Shown here in pieces: positions 28,262 to 37,179 of a DNA stretch of 64,000 nucleotides (positions within the stretch are counted from its first letter, which is position 1; every line of letters starts with the position of its first letter). A program made the translations under genes and the position numbers. Where the stretch lies: contig JANQLB010000084.1 in the NCBI GenBank assembly GCA_028280805.1, positions 62,001-126,000 on the forward strand, written 5' to 3'. The notes below the pieces were generated by a model. The model did no database searches and was not told the origin of the DNA. It saw only the letters and a list, made by a program, of their open reading frames with translations. Source of the stretch: Tissierellales bacterium (GTDB lineage: Bacteria; Bacillota; Clostridia; Tissierellales; VENL01).

Positions 28262-29527
28262 ATGAAAAATATATTAATATTTTATGAACATATAAAAAGA
28301 GAATATGAAGCATGCTATGAATTAAAAAAAATTCTCGAAAAAAATAATGATTTCAAGGTAGATCTGTTCTCGATACAATTCGAATACTTTGACGCTCTGA
28401 AAAAATCGAAAAAATATCGCTTAGATATGATTATTATGCCTTGGGTCTACACAAGTAAAGATTATGAGTTAGTTTCCCCATTTCTAAAAGACAACCCAAA
28501 TCTTTTTATAATTAATATTCATCACGAGCAAATTGCTTATAAAGCTAGTGAAAAGATTCTTCTTCCAGCTGATGATTTTGCAAAAAACTCTGTCATTCAT
28601 TTTTGCTGGGGTGAGTATTTTAAGGAGAAATTAATCCAGTCTGGTGTTAATGAAGATTATATATATATTACTGGGAATATTCGAACTAAAAATAATAAGA
28701 ATGGTGGGTATAAAAGAAAAGAGTGGGCAGAGAGATATTCTTTAGACAGCAGAAAGAAATGGATACTTTTTTCTGAAAATAGAGGGTGGATTTTAACTAA
28801 CACGAGCAAAAAAGATGATTTTTTAGTTTATTTAGGATTTGACAGAGAAGAAGTAGAAGAGCGTAAAAGAATCACATTATATTCTATTGAAAAAACTATT
28901 CAAGAGTTAAATGAATTACACAACGATTTTTTTGAATTATACGAATTAATTTATAGGCCCCACCCAGGCACTGATGCACCTAAAGATATCAACCGAAGAG
29001 TAAAAATAATAAATGAACATTCAATTTTTGATTGGTTAAATGTAGTTGACGCAAATGTTGTTTGGTCAAGCACTGCTATTTTTGAAAGTGATGCTATGAA
29101 AATACCTTCATTTGTTTATGAACCTATTAAAAATCCTGAGAAATTTAAAACTTACGGCTTGGAGAATTATCAGACAATTAAAGAGTTTAGTGAGATAAAT
29201 AGTAAATTGATAGAAGAATATATTGAACATATAGCACCTATAAATAACTATGAGAAATATATAGGAAAAACAGACGGAACAGCATTGAAAAATACAAGTG
29301 ATACAATTTTATCAATAATTGAAACCGGAGTATCAAATTATCAAGCACAGAAATTACAATATAATACAAAGAAAATGATAAAAAAGTATATTTTCGAAAA
29401 AATCACTAGAATAATATCTAAAGCGGGAGTTCTAGGTGTAATTAAATTTCCAAGGACTTCATATCAATTGAAAGCAGACATACCGTATATTAATAATAAC
29501 ATCGAAAGGAGTAATACAAGTGAATAA
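28262..29527 (+). CDS. Surface carbohydrate biosynthesis protein, GT-B-like
   Basis: Protein of 421 residues resembling the surface carbohydrate/CDP-glycerol glycerophosphotransferase-like group: IIMPWVYTSKDYELV and INIHHEQIAYK in the N-terminal half, LIYRPHPGTDAPKD and VVWSSTAIFESDAMKIPSF in the C-terminal half (the RPHPG and S-x3-E-A patterns of polyglycerol-phosphate and sialyl-type GT-B enzymes). It overlaps legB by eight bases, so it may act on the nonulosonate product, perhaps as its transferase; that is inference. Confidence 0.6.
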   Translation: MKNILIFYEHIKREYEACYELKKILEKNNDFKVDLFSIQFEYFDALKKSKKYRLDMIIMPWVYTSKDYELVSPFLKDNPNLFIINIHHEQIAYKASEKILLPADDFAKNSVIHFCWGEYFKEKLIQSGVNEDYIYITGNIRTKNNKNGGYKRKEWAERYSLDSRKKWILFSENRGWILTNTSKKDDFLVYLGFDREEVEERKRITLYSIEKTIQELNELHNDFFELYELIYRPHPGTDAPKDINRRVKIINEHSIFDWLNVVDANVVWSSTAIFESDAMKIPSFVYEPIKNPEKFKTYGLENYQTIKEFSEINSKLIEEYIEHIAPINNYEKYIGKTDGTALKNTSDTILSIIETGVSNYQAQKLQYNTKKMIKKYIFEKITRIISKAGVLGVIKFPRTSYQLKADIPYINNNIERSNTSE

Positions 29528-30500
29528 AATACTTATAACTGGTGCTAATGGCTTTATTGGAAGTCATTTAACAGAGGAGTTAGTTAAGCAAGGACATAAA
29601 GTTAAAGCTTTTGCATATTATAATTCATTTAATTCTTGGGGGTGGCTAGATACACTTCCTAAAGACATAATAAAAGAAGTGGAAGTATTCACTGGAGATA
29701 TTAGAGATCCAAATGGAGCAAGAGAATCAATGAAAGGTATGGATGAGGTATTTCATCTTGCTGCATTGATTGCGATTCCTTTTAGTTATCATTCACCAGA
29801 TACGTATGTAGATACGAATATTAAAGGGACTTTAAATGTACTACAGGCAGCTAGACAACTAGAGACTTCAAGATTACTTATTACATCAACATCAGAAGTT
29901 TATGGTACTGCTCAATATGTACCTATTGATGAAAAGCATCCGTATCAAGGACAATCCCCTTATTCAGCAACAAAAATTGGTGCGGATCGATTAGCAGAAT
30001 CCTTTTATAGAAGCTTTAATATGCCAATCACAATAGTTCGTCCATTTAATACATATGGACCTAGACAATCTGCAAGAGCGGTTATTCCGACAATTATTAC
30101 TCAACTTCTTGCTGGAAAAGAAGAAATCAAACTTGGTTCATTAACACCAACCAGAGATTTTAACTATGTAAAAGATACAGCGAATGGATTTATTGAAATT
30201 GCAAAATCAAAAAATACTATTGGTGAAGAAATCAATATTGCGACTCAGCAGGAAATCTCTATCGGTCAACTTGCAGAAGAATTGATTAGACAGATTAATC
30301 CAAATGCGAAAATTGTTTGTGATGAACAGAGATTAAGACCTGAGAAGAGTGAAGTAAATAGACTTTTAGGATCTAATGAGAAAATCATGCGGCTATCTAA
30401 TTGGAAGCCTAATTATACCTTTGAACAAGGTCTAGCAGAAACAATTGAGTTCTTTAAGCATAACTTAGATCAGTACAAGACAGATATTTACAATATTTAA
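29520..30500 (+). CDS. legB: LegB-type nucleotide-sugar 4,6-dehydratase
   Basis: Protein of 326 residues, extended SDR family. GANGFIGSHL, VFHLAALIAIPFSYHSPDTY, TSTSEVYG and YSATK are the conserved blocks, and the IAIPFSYHSPDTY stretch is characteristic of LegB enzymes, which dehydrate GDP-GlcNAc in legionaminic acid synthesis. GTG start with GAAAGGAG upstream. First of a tightly packed block ending at 37159. A 4,6-dehydratase for another HexNAc-linked nucleotide is possible. Confidence 0.82.
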   Translation: MNKILITGANGFIGSHLTEELVKQGHKVKAFAYYNSFNSWGWLDTLPKDIIKEVEVFTGDIRDPNGARESMKGMDEVFHLAALIAIPFSYHSPDTYVDTNIKGTLNVLQAARQLETSRLLITSTSEVYGTAQYVPIDEKHPYQGQSPYSATKIGADRLAESFYRSFNMPITIVRPFNTYGPRQSARAVIPTIITQLLAGKEEIKLGSLTPTRDFNYVKDTANGFIEIAKSKNTIGEEINIATQQEISIGQLAEELIRQINPNAKIVCDEQRLRPEKSEVNRLLGSNEKIMRLSNWKPNYTFEQGLAETIEFFKHNLDQYKTDIYNI

Positions 30501-30515
30501 TTCGGAGGTGCTAAA

Positions 30516-31688
30516 ATGAGTCAAAAATTCATACCTCTATCCGTTCCTAACTTAAAAGGAAAAGAGCTTGAGTATGTAACCCATGCTGTTGAAACAGAAT
30601 GGGTATCAACAGGTGGTCCATATGTAAATGATTTTGAAATCAAAGTAGCAGAGTACGCTAAGTGTAAAGGTGCTGTTTCTTGTCAAAATGGTACATCAGG
30701 GCTTCATATCGCACTTGAAGTTTGTGGTGTTACAAAAAATGATGAAGTCATTGTTCCAACATTAACATTTATCGCAGCAGTAAATCCAGTAAAGTATATC
30801 GGTGCAGAACCTATTTTTATGGACTGTGATGGTTCGCTTAGCATGGATGTTCATAAGCTAAAAGATTTTTGTGAAACTGAATGTCGCTTTTCAGATGGTA
30901 AACTCATCAATAATTCAACTAAAAAGCATATCAAAGCATTGATTGTCGTTCATGTTTTTGGAAACATGGCTGACATGGAGGGTATCATTGAAGTTGCTAA
31001 TAAGTACAATCTGAAAGTAATTGAAGATGCAACAGAAGCGATTGGCACTTATTATATTGAAGGGAAGTATAAAGGCAAACACGCTGGGACCATCGGAGAT
31101 ATTGGTGTTTATTCTTTTAATGGTAATAAAATCATGACTACCGGTGGTGGAGGAATGATTGTGTCAGACAATGAAAAACTCTTGAAGAGAGCGAAGCATC
31201 TAACCACTCAAGCCAAAAGTGATGAGCTTTACTATACACATGATGAAATTGGCTTTAACTATCGCATGACAAATCTTCAGGCAGCATTAGGACTTGCACA
31301 ACTAGAACAATTAGAAGACTTTATCAAGGTCAAGAAAGATAATTATGATTTCTATAAGAATGAAATTAAAGAGATATCTGGCCTTAGTATTTTCGAATTC
31401 AAGCATAGTATTCGTCCAAATTATTGGTTTTATGCACTATACGTAGAACAAGGATACTTATTAAATAGAGATCAAATCATCAAATATTTAGCCTCTAAGA
31501 AGATTCAGGCTAGACCGATATGGGGACTAATTAGTGATCAAAAGCCATATGAAGGTAGTCAAACTTATAAGATTGATAAAGCTAAACAGTATTTGGACAA
31601 AGTAGTAAATATCCCATGCAGCTCCAATCTTTCTAGAGAAGATGCTGGCTATGTTATTGAATGTTTAAGACAACCAGAGGTGGTGTAA
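30516..31688 (+). CDS. legC: LegC-type PLP-dependent aminotransferase
   Basis: Protein of 390 residues of the DegT/DnrJ/EryC1 family. It starts IPLSVPNLKGKELEYV, and carries SCQNGTSGLHIAL, VIEDATEAIGT and SFNGNKIMTTGGGGMI, where the lysine binds PLP. LegC family proteins aminate C4 of the 4-keto sugar made by LegB, its direct upstream neighbour (15-base gap). GGAGGTG precedes the ATG. Confidence 0.87.
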   Translation: MSQKFIPLSVPNLKGKELEYVTHAVETEWVSTGGPYVNDFEIKVAEYAKCKGAVSCQNGTSGLHIALEVCGVTKNDEVIVPTLTFIAAVNPVKYIGAEPIFMDCDGSLSMDVHKLKDFCETECRFSDGKLINNSTKKHIKALIVVHVFGNMADMEGIIEVANKYNLKVIEDATEAIGTYYIEGKYKGKHAGTIGDIGVYSFNGNKIMTTGGGGMIVSDNEKLLKRAKHLTTQAKSDELYYTHDEIGFNYRMTNLQAALGLAQLEQLEDFIKVKKDNYDFYKNEIKEISGLSIFEFKHSIRPNYWFYALYVEQGYLLNRDQIIKYLASKKIQARPIWGLISDQKPYEGSQTYKIDKAKQYLDKVVNIPCSSNLSREDAGYVIECLRQPEVV

Positions 31689-31714
31689 TTCATCTATGGG
31701 AGAGAGGTGTTAAA

Positions 31715-32761
31715 ATGGATATAAAGGATTTTTTAATTGATGAAGAAGCTTCAATGAGAGAAGCTATGGAACAGTTGGATAGAGTTTCTAAAAAAGTGTT
31801 GTTTGTAACAAGAGATGACAAGTTTATTGCTGCCATTACAAATGGTGACATTAGGCGTTGGATTTTAAAAAAAGGGAACATCGATGCTTTAGTTAAAGAT
31901 ATTGCTAATTATAATCCAAAGTATCTAATGGAATCTGAAAAAAGCAATGCAAAAGAATATATGAAAGAACACTTTATTGAAGGGCTTCCAATTTTGGATA
32001 GTAATATGGACATCGTTTCTGTTGTATTATGGAATGAAGAAGAATTTGGAGTAGAAAAGAAGCTTAAGGTCCCCGTGGTCATTATGGCTGGCGGATTAGG
32101 AACAAGACTATATCCATATACAAAAATCCTGCCAAAGCCACTAATACCAATAGGTGAAATGCCAATTGTGGAACATATCATAAACAGATTTCATAAATTG
32201 GGAGCGAAAGAGTTTCATCTAATAGTAAACCATAAAAAAAATATGATCAAAGCATATTTGAATGAAATAGAAAAAGAGTATTCAATCGATTACGCTGATG
32301 AGGAAGAACCACTAGGAACCGGTGGAGGACTTAGTTTATTAAAAGGTAAGATAAACTCAACTTTTATCTTATCAAACTGCGATATATTAATAGAAGAAGA
32401 TTACGAGAAGATTTATAAATTTCATGTTGAAAATCAAAATCTTATAACTATGGTTTGCTCTCTAAAGAACATAAGAATTCCTTATGGAGTAATAGATATT
32501 AGTGAAAATGGCAAGGTTGAATCTATGAAAGAAAAACCGGAGTTTTCCTTCTTAACAAATACTGGAATGTATATTGTTGAACCTAAAATAATTCAGGATC
32601 TTGAAGAAAACAAGAAAGTTGGGTTTCCTGATATCATCGAAAAGTATAAAGCCGAAGGTGAAAAAATTGGCGTTTTTCCAATTGGAGAGAATAGTTGGCT
32701 AGATATGGGTCAATTAGATGAAATGGAAGAGATGAGAAGAAGGTTAGAACATGATGAATAA
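31715..32761 (+). CDS. ptmE: PtmE-type CBS/nucleotidyltransferase (glucosamine-1-phosphate guanylyltransferase)
   Basis: Protein of 348 residues. Residues 1-115 form a CBS-domain pair (VLFVTRDDKFIAAITNGDIRRWI; GLPILDSNMDIVSVV). Residues 125-348 are a nucleotidyltransferase with MAGGLGTRLYPYTKILPKPL. This fusion is the PtmE architecture of Campylobacter, which makes GDP-glucosamine for legionaminic acid. ATG 31715 follows GAGAGGTG; upstream in-frame codons overlap legC. The presence of PtmE argues for the GDP-linked legionaminic route. Confidence 0.83.
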   Translation: MDIKDFLIDEEASMREAMEQLDRVSKKVLFVTRDDKFIAAITNGDIRRWILKKGNIDALVKDIANYNPKYLMESEKSNAKEYMKEHFIEGLPILDSNMDIVSVVLWNEEEFGVEKKLKVPVVIMAGGLGTRLYPYTKILPKPLIPIGEMPIVEHIINRFHKLGAKEFHLIVNHKKNMIKAYLNEIEKEYSIDYADEEEPLGTGGGLSLLKGKINSTFILSNCDILIEEDYEKIYKFHVENQNLITMVCSLKNIRIPYGVIDISENGKVESMKEKPEFSFLTNTGMYIVEPKIIQDLEENKKVGFPDIIEKYKAEGEKIGVFPIGENSWLDMGQLDEMEEMRRRLEHDE

Positions 32762-33416
32762 GAGAATTCTTCTAATAGGTGGTGGAGGTCACTGTAAATC
32801 GGTTTTAGATTCATTAATAACATCACCAAATTTTACGGATATTGCGATTATTGATACTAAAGAAAATCTAGGTAAAGAAATATTGAATAGAAAAATAATT
32901 GGTACGGATGATGATTTAGAGAAGTTGTTTAATGAAGGATATCAGAACGCATTTATTACTGTTGGCAGTATAGGAGATACTCAACTAAGAAGAAAATTAT
33001 TCGATATGGTAAAAAGGATCGGATTTAACATTCCAAGCATTATTGATTCATCCGCAATAATCAGCGAGAATGTAAAAATTGATAGAGGAATTTTTATTGG
33101 GAAGAATGCAGTCATAAATGCAGGTGCTGAAATTAGTGAAGGTGCAATTATTAATACGGGCGCAATTATTGAACACGATTGTAGAGTTGATAAGTTTGCC
33201 CATATTGCACCAGGGGCAGTTCTTAGCGGAGATGTTGTTATTGAAGAGAATGTCCATATCGGAGCGAGAGCGGTTATTAAACAGCAGATTAGAATAAGAA
33301 GTAATTCAATCATAGGGATGGGAAGTGTTGTTCTTAATGATATTCCACCAAATTCAATAGCGTATGGGAATCCGTGTGCAATTTATTCTAATAAAGCTAA
33401 GAGGGAAGAAAAATGA
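32751..33416 (+). CDS. NeuD/PglD-family acetyltransferase
   Basis: Protein of 221 residues with an N-terminal PglD-type nucleotide-sugar domain (ILLIGGGGHCKSVLDSL) and a C-terminal left-handed beta-helix of hexapeptide repeats (IGKNAVINAGAEISEGAIIN, HIAPGAVLSGDV, IGARAVIKQ). The conserved histidine of the family lies in IIEHDCRV. It most likely N-acetylates the 4-amino group made by LegC (LegH role). ATG at 32751 or 32754, overlapping ptmE by up to 11 bases. Confidence 0.82.
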   Translation: MMNKRILLIGGGGHCKSVLDSLITSPNFTDIAIIDTKENLGKEILNRKIIGTDDDLEKLFNEGYQNAFITVGSIGDTQLRRKLFDMVKRIGFNIPSIIDSSAIISENVKIDRGIFIGKNAVINAGAEISEGAIINTGAIIEHDCRVDKFAHIAPGAVLSGDVVIEENVHIGARAVIKQQIRIRSNSIIGMGSVVLNDIPPNSIAYGNPCAIYSNKAKREEK

Positions 33417-35323
33417 GAGTAGCCTTTGGTACAGTAGTTTATAAAGCTGCATATAAATTTCACAGAGACTTTATTGATACAATTAATAAGCAAGATGCTG
33501 AAGCGTTTGATGTCTTTCTTCTTAACGATGATTTGGATGATAATGAATATGATAATCTAATTCAAGGAATAAATCGAAGTGTAATTAGAATAATGAGTGA
33601 CGAAATGAATTCAATTCCCGAAAACAGAATTAGACTTATAGAGAGAGTAAAAAAAGAGAAATATGATTTACTTATTTTGGGAGATTTTGATGATACTATG
33701 TCAGAGAATAGAATTAGTAATATTCTATCAAATTTTAGCAATGATTACAGTTTTTTTTATAATGAACTATATTACTTGAATACAGATAAAAAATTTTTTC
33801 ATTCTTTACCTCCAATAATTGAAGATATAGATTCGATTTATGAATGTAATTTCCTCGGCCTTAGTAATACAGCTCTCAACTTGAAAAAGATTGATCGAAC
33901 TATGTTAGAAACACTATATAATAAACAGACGACAGCTTTTGACTGGATGATTTATTCGCTTTTATTATTGCAGGGACACAAGGGAAAAAGAGTAGATACA
34001 TGTAAAACTTACTACCGTATATACGATCAAAACACTGCAGGTGAAGCTGATATTAGCTTAGGAGGGTTGAAGAAAGAAGTTGAAATAAAAATTGATCACT
34101 ATTCTAAGCTTATTGATATTGATTCGGCTTATATTGATTTATTAAAGTTTTATAGCATGCTTCATGATTCGTTTGAAGAGTACTCCAACATATTATTTGA
34201 AAAATTGACAATTAACAATCATTACTGGTGGGGAAGACTTAGCACAGATTATTTTTTAAAGGAGAGAAAGCATATGAGAATTAAGAATAAGGAAATTAAA
34301 AATTATGGAAAGCCCTATATCATCGCTGAGATTGGAGCAAACCATAACGGAGACATGGAATTAGCAAAGAAAATGATTGACTCAGCCGTTGAATGTGGTG
34401 CAGATGCGGTTAAATTTCAATCTTGGACTAATAAATCATTGATTGCACAAGCAGAATATGATAACAATCAAAAATATGATGATTGTCCGAAGAAACATTT
34501 TGGGTCGCTAAAAGAAATGGTAGACAAGTATTATTTAAGAGAAGACCAGCACTACCTTTTAAAAGAATATTGCGACCAAAAGGGAGTAGACTTTTGTTCA
34601 ACACCATTTTCTGAACAAGAAGTAGATTTGTTAAATGATTTAGATGTTCCTTTTTTCAAGGTAGCTTCTATGGATATTAATAATCTCAGATTACTAAAAC
34701 ATATAGCTAAGAAAGGAAAACCTGTTGTGTTATCGACGGGGATGGCCACATTATCTGAAATTGAAATGGCAGTAAAAACAATTGAAGAAATGGGAAACTA
34801 TGAAATCATAATTCTTCATTGCATATCAATTTATCCACCAGATGCAAAAGATATTCACTTAAATAATATTGTCATGCTCCAAAAACTATTCCCTAATTAT
34901 CCAATTGGATTTTCTGACCATACAATTGGAGTGTCTGTACCAGTAGCAGCTGTGGCACTAGGAGCTGCAGTAATAGAAAAACACTTCACAACTGATAAAG
35001 ACTTACCTGGATGGGATCACGAGGTTTCTGCGGATACTGAAGAGATGAAATTTATTGTAGAACAAAGCCATGTTATAAATGAAGCGTTAGGGAATTTTGA
35101 AAGAACTGTTTCAGTTGCTGAACAGAACAAGAAAACTAAATTTAGAAGAAGCATCGTATTAACACGTAACATGAGTGAAGGCGAAGTAATAACAGAGAAA
35201 GATATTACATTTAAAAGACCTGGTACTCATATAAGACCTGATGAAGAACAATATGTTATTGGAAGAAAACTAAATCGTAATATGAGGGAAGATGAGATTT
35301 TGGACTGGGGTGATTTAGTTTGA
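33413..35323 (+). CDS. Glycosyltransferase-like domain fused to nonulosonic acid synthase (NeuB/LegI)
   Basis: One open frame of 636 residues. Residues 1-280 look like a GT-A-type glycosyltransferase: MRVAFGTVVYKAAY, FDVFLLNDDLDD, LLILGDFDDT (a DxD-like acidic motif). Residues 288-636 are a complete NeuB: IAEIGANHNGDMELAKKMI, VKFQSWTNKSL, FFKVASMD, LSTGMAT, IGFSDHT, EKHFT, then a SAF domain (KFRRSIVLTRNMSEGEVIT). NeuB condenses PEP with a 6-deoxy amino-hexose. Inside the frame, AAAGGAGAG (34258-34266) lies seven bases before ATG 34274, so NeuB may also be made alone. It overlaps both neighbours by four bases. Confidence 0.85.
   Translation: MRVAFGTVVYKAAYKFHRDFIDTINKQDAEAFDVFLLNDDLDDNEYDNLIQGINRSVIRIMSDEMNSIPENRIRLIERVKKEKYDLLILGDFDDTMSENRISNILSNFSNDYSFFYNELYYLNTDKKFFHSLPPIIEDIDSIYECNFLGLSNTALNLKKIDRTMLETLYNKQTTAFDWMIYSLLLLQGHKGKRVDTCKTYYRIYDQNTAGEADISLGGLKKEVEIKIDHYSKLIDIDSAYIDLLKFYSMLHDSFEEYSNILFEKLTINNHYWWGRLSTDYFLKERKHMRIKNKEIKNYGKPYIIAEIGANHNGDMELAKKMIDSAVECGADAVKFQSWTNKSLIAQAEYDNNQKYDDCPKKHFGSLKEMVDKYYLREDQHYLLKEYCDQKGVDFCSTPFSEQEVDLLNDLDVPFFKVASMDINNLRLLKHIAKKGKPVVLSTGMATLSEIEMAVKTIEEMGNYEIIILHCISIYPPDAKDIHLNNIVMLQKLFPNYPIGFSDHTIGVSVPVAAVALGAAVIEKHFTTDKDLPGWDHEVSADTEEMKFIVEQSHVINEALGNFERTVSVAEQNKKTKFRRSIVLTRNMSEGEVITEKDITFKRPGTHIRPDEEQYVIGRKLNRNMREDEILDWGDLV
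34258..34276 (+). promoter_or_regulatory. Internal ribosome site and start for stand-alone NeuB
   Basis: AAAGGAGAG at 34258-34266 followed seven bases later by ATG 34274, in frame with the longer protein (Met288). The following residues are the normal beginning of a NeuB protein. The site is as strong as others in this window, so two products from one gene are plausible. Confidence 0.55.
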
Positions 35324-36363
35324 ATATAAAAGAAATCTTGATTGGAAGTTCCAAAGAGCCATTAGTTATCGCTGAAACAGCATTTAGCCATGAAGGCTCT
35401 GTAGACTATTTAAAAGAAATGATAACTAACTTGAAAAACCAGAAAAATATTGCAATAAAATTTCAGGTATTAATTAATAAAGATGATTTTTTGACTGATG
35501 CTAATGCTATATATACAGAAATTGACAAGTGGATACTGAGTGAAAATCAGTGGACTGAAACTATTGAATTTGCTTATGGTAACAACGTAAATGTAATTTT
35601 AGCCGTGTTAGATCGAGCAGCTATTGAAATTGCAAGTAAGAACAAAGAAAAGATTTCAGCAATTGAGATTCATCCAAGCTGTATTCCAGACAATCAGTTT
35701 TTATCTGAAGCAATACAGTTTTGTAATTTGGAAGACATTCCTTTAATTATTGGAGTGAGTGGCTTTGACCTCAAGGAAATGGATTATCTATTAGAAAATT
35801 ATCTGAGCAATTTTGATAAAGATAGACTGATCTTAATGTATGGATTTCAAAACTATCCAACAAAATTAAGTGCAGTTAATCTAAAAAGAATGAGAATATA
35901 TGAAAATAAATATGACGTAAAAGTAGGATATGCAGATCATACAGAATTTGACAACGAAATCAAAGATCATTTAGTTTCTATGGTTTATGGAATGGGTTTC
36001 AATATTTTAGAACTTCATTATGCGCTAGAATTTGGTAAAGATAGAATAGATTTCATAACTGCGTATGATGCAAGTAGAATTATTTCGCTTCGCGATAAAC
36101 TAAAGTCGCTCTATACTGCTTTAGGAAAAGAAGAAGAAAGTATGAGTGATTCCGAGATAGAGTATTCTGTTAAATTCAGAAAGGTACCTGTATATAATGG
36201 CAATTATGAAAAAGGGCATACACTTGAAGTGAATGATATTAGCTTCAAAAGATCAACTGTAAAGAGCGATTATATGATCTATGAAAGTGATAAATTAATT
36301 GATAAGAAAATCAATAAATCAGTAAAAAAAGACCAGCCTATTTTGAAAGAGGAGTTAAATTGA
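35320..36363 (+). CDS. Divergent second NeuB-like synthase paralogue
   Basis: Protein of 347 residues with the NeuB outline but changed active-site blocks. IAETAFSHEGSVDYL replaces IAEIGANHNG, IKFQVLINKDDF keeps KFQ, IEIHPSC stands where KVAS is usual, and GYADHT and LELHYAL replace GFSDHT and IEKHFT. A SAF-like C-terminal domain is retained (VPVYNGNYEKGHTLEVNDI). It begins at TTG overlapping the NeuB fusion stop. It may make a different ulosonate, or modify or regulate the first synthase; the loss of Lys in the EKH block makes ordinary NeuB chemistry uncertain. Confidence 0.7.
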   Translation: MNIKEILIGSSKEPLVIAETAFSHEGSVDYLKEMITNLKNQKNIAIKFQVLINKDDFLTDANAIYTEIDKWILSENQWTETIEFAYGNNVNVILAVLDRAAIEIASKNKEKISAIEIHPSCIPDNQFLSEAIQFCNLEDIPLIIGVSGFDLKEMDYLLENYLSNFDKDRLILMYGFQNYPTKLSAVNLKRMRIYENKYDVKVGYADHTEFDNEIKDHLVSMVYGMGFNILELHYALEFGKDRIDFITAYDASRIISLRDKLKSLYTALGKEEESMSDSEIEYSVKFRKVPVYNGNYEKGHTLEVNDISFKRSTVKSDYMIYESDKLIDKKINKSVKKDQPILKEELN

Positions 36364-36364
36364 T

Positions 36365-37159
36365 ATGAAAACAGTAGCATGCATAATTGCTAGAACCAAT
36401 TCTACTCGTTTACCTCAAAAAGTGTTATTAGAGGTTAATGGTAGAAGAGTTATTGAACATATTATTGATAGAATAAAAAAAGTAAAAGATATTGATGAGA
36501 TTTATATTGCAACTTCTACCCACCCGGATGATAAGATTTTAGGTGAAATAGCTTCTCAAAATAATATCAGAATTCATTACGGGAGTGAGACATCAGTAAT
36601 TGATAGAATGCTTGAAATTAGTGAAAAAGAAAATGCTAAGAGTTTGATAAGAATTACTGGCGATAATATTTTTACAGATCCCGAGATACTAGAGATGACT
36701 CTAGCTGCGCATAACGAGTTAAAAGCTGAGTATTCTCGTGCAGAGAAGCTTCCGATTGGAACTACTGCTGAAGTCATTGATGTTGAAGCTCTTAGACGCT
36801 GTTATTACTCTATCGACCCAGAAAAAAGTGAATATCTATTTTATTACATTTTTGATCCAACAAAATACAAAACTCTTGTCATGTTGCCTAAAGATAATAA
36901 TCTCATCAAGGAATACGGAAGCTTAACAGTAGATACTCCAAATGATATGGAAAGAACGGAGTATATTTTTAATAATATTGATTCAAAAATGATCTTATAC
37001 AGAGATATTGTAGAATTAAGCCATAATAAAAAAATTCCATATTATGAAATTAATAAGGATACAAAAATTAAATTACCTGACAATGATAGCATTAAATATG
37101 GTGACTTTAGGAACTTGCTTGATAAGAGAATTGATAAGAGTCAACAATTCTTTTATTAG
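36365..37159 (+). CDS. SpsF-like cytidylyltransferase, probable CMP-nonulosonate synthetase
   Basis: Protein of 264 residues of the cytidylyltransferase family (PF02348). It opens VACIIARTNSTRLPQKVLLEVNGR, the nucleotide-binding loop in the SpsF/NeuA variant (ARxNSxRLPxKV), followed by IRITGDNIFTDPE. Enzymes of this family activate NeuB products as CMP sugars. It starts one base after the second NeuB-like gene. Because SpsF proteins are functionally little characterised, LegF activity is an inference from its neighbours. Confidence 0.72.
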   Translation: MKTVACIIARTNSTRLPQKVLLEVNGRRVIEHIIDRIKKVKDIDEIYIATSTHPDDKILGEIASQNNIRIHYGSETSVIDRMLEISEKENAKSLIRITGDNIFTDPEILEMTLAAHNELKAEYSRAEKLPIGTTAEVIDVEALRRCYYSIDPEKSEYLFYYIFDPTKYKTLVMLPKDNNLIKEYGSLTVDTPNDMERTEYIFNNIDSKMILYRDIVELSHNKKIPYYEINKDTKIKLPDNDSIKYGDFRNLLDKRIDKSQQFFY

Positions 37160-37179
37160 ATTATAAAGGATGAATAGAT

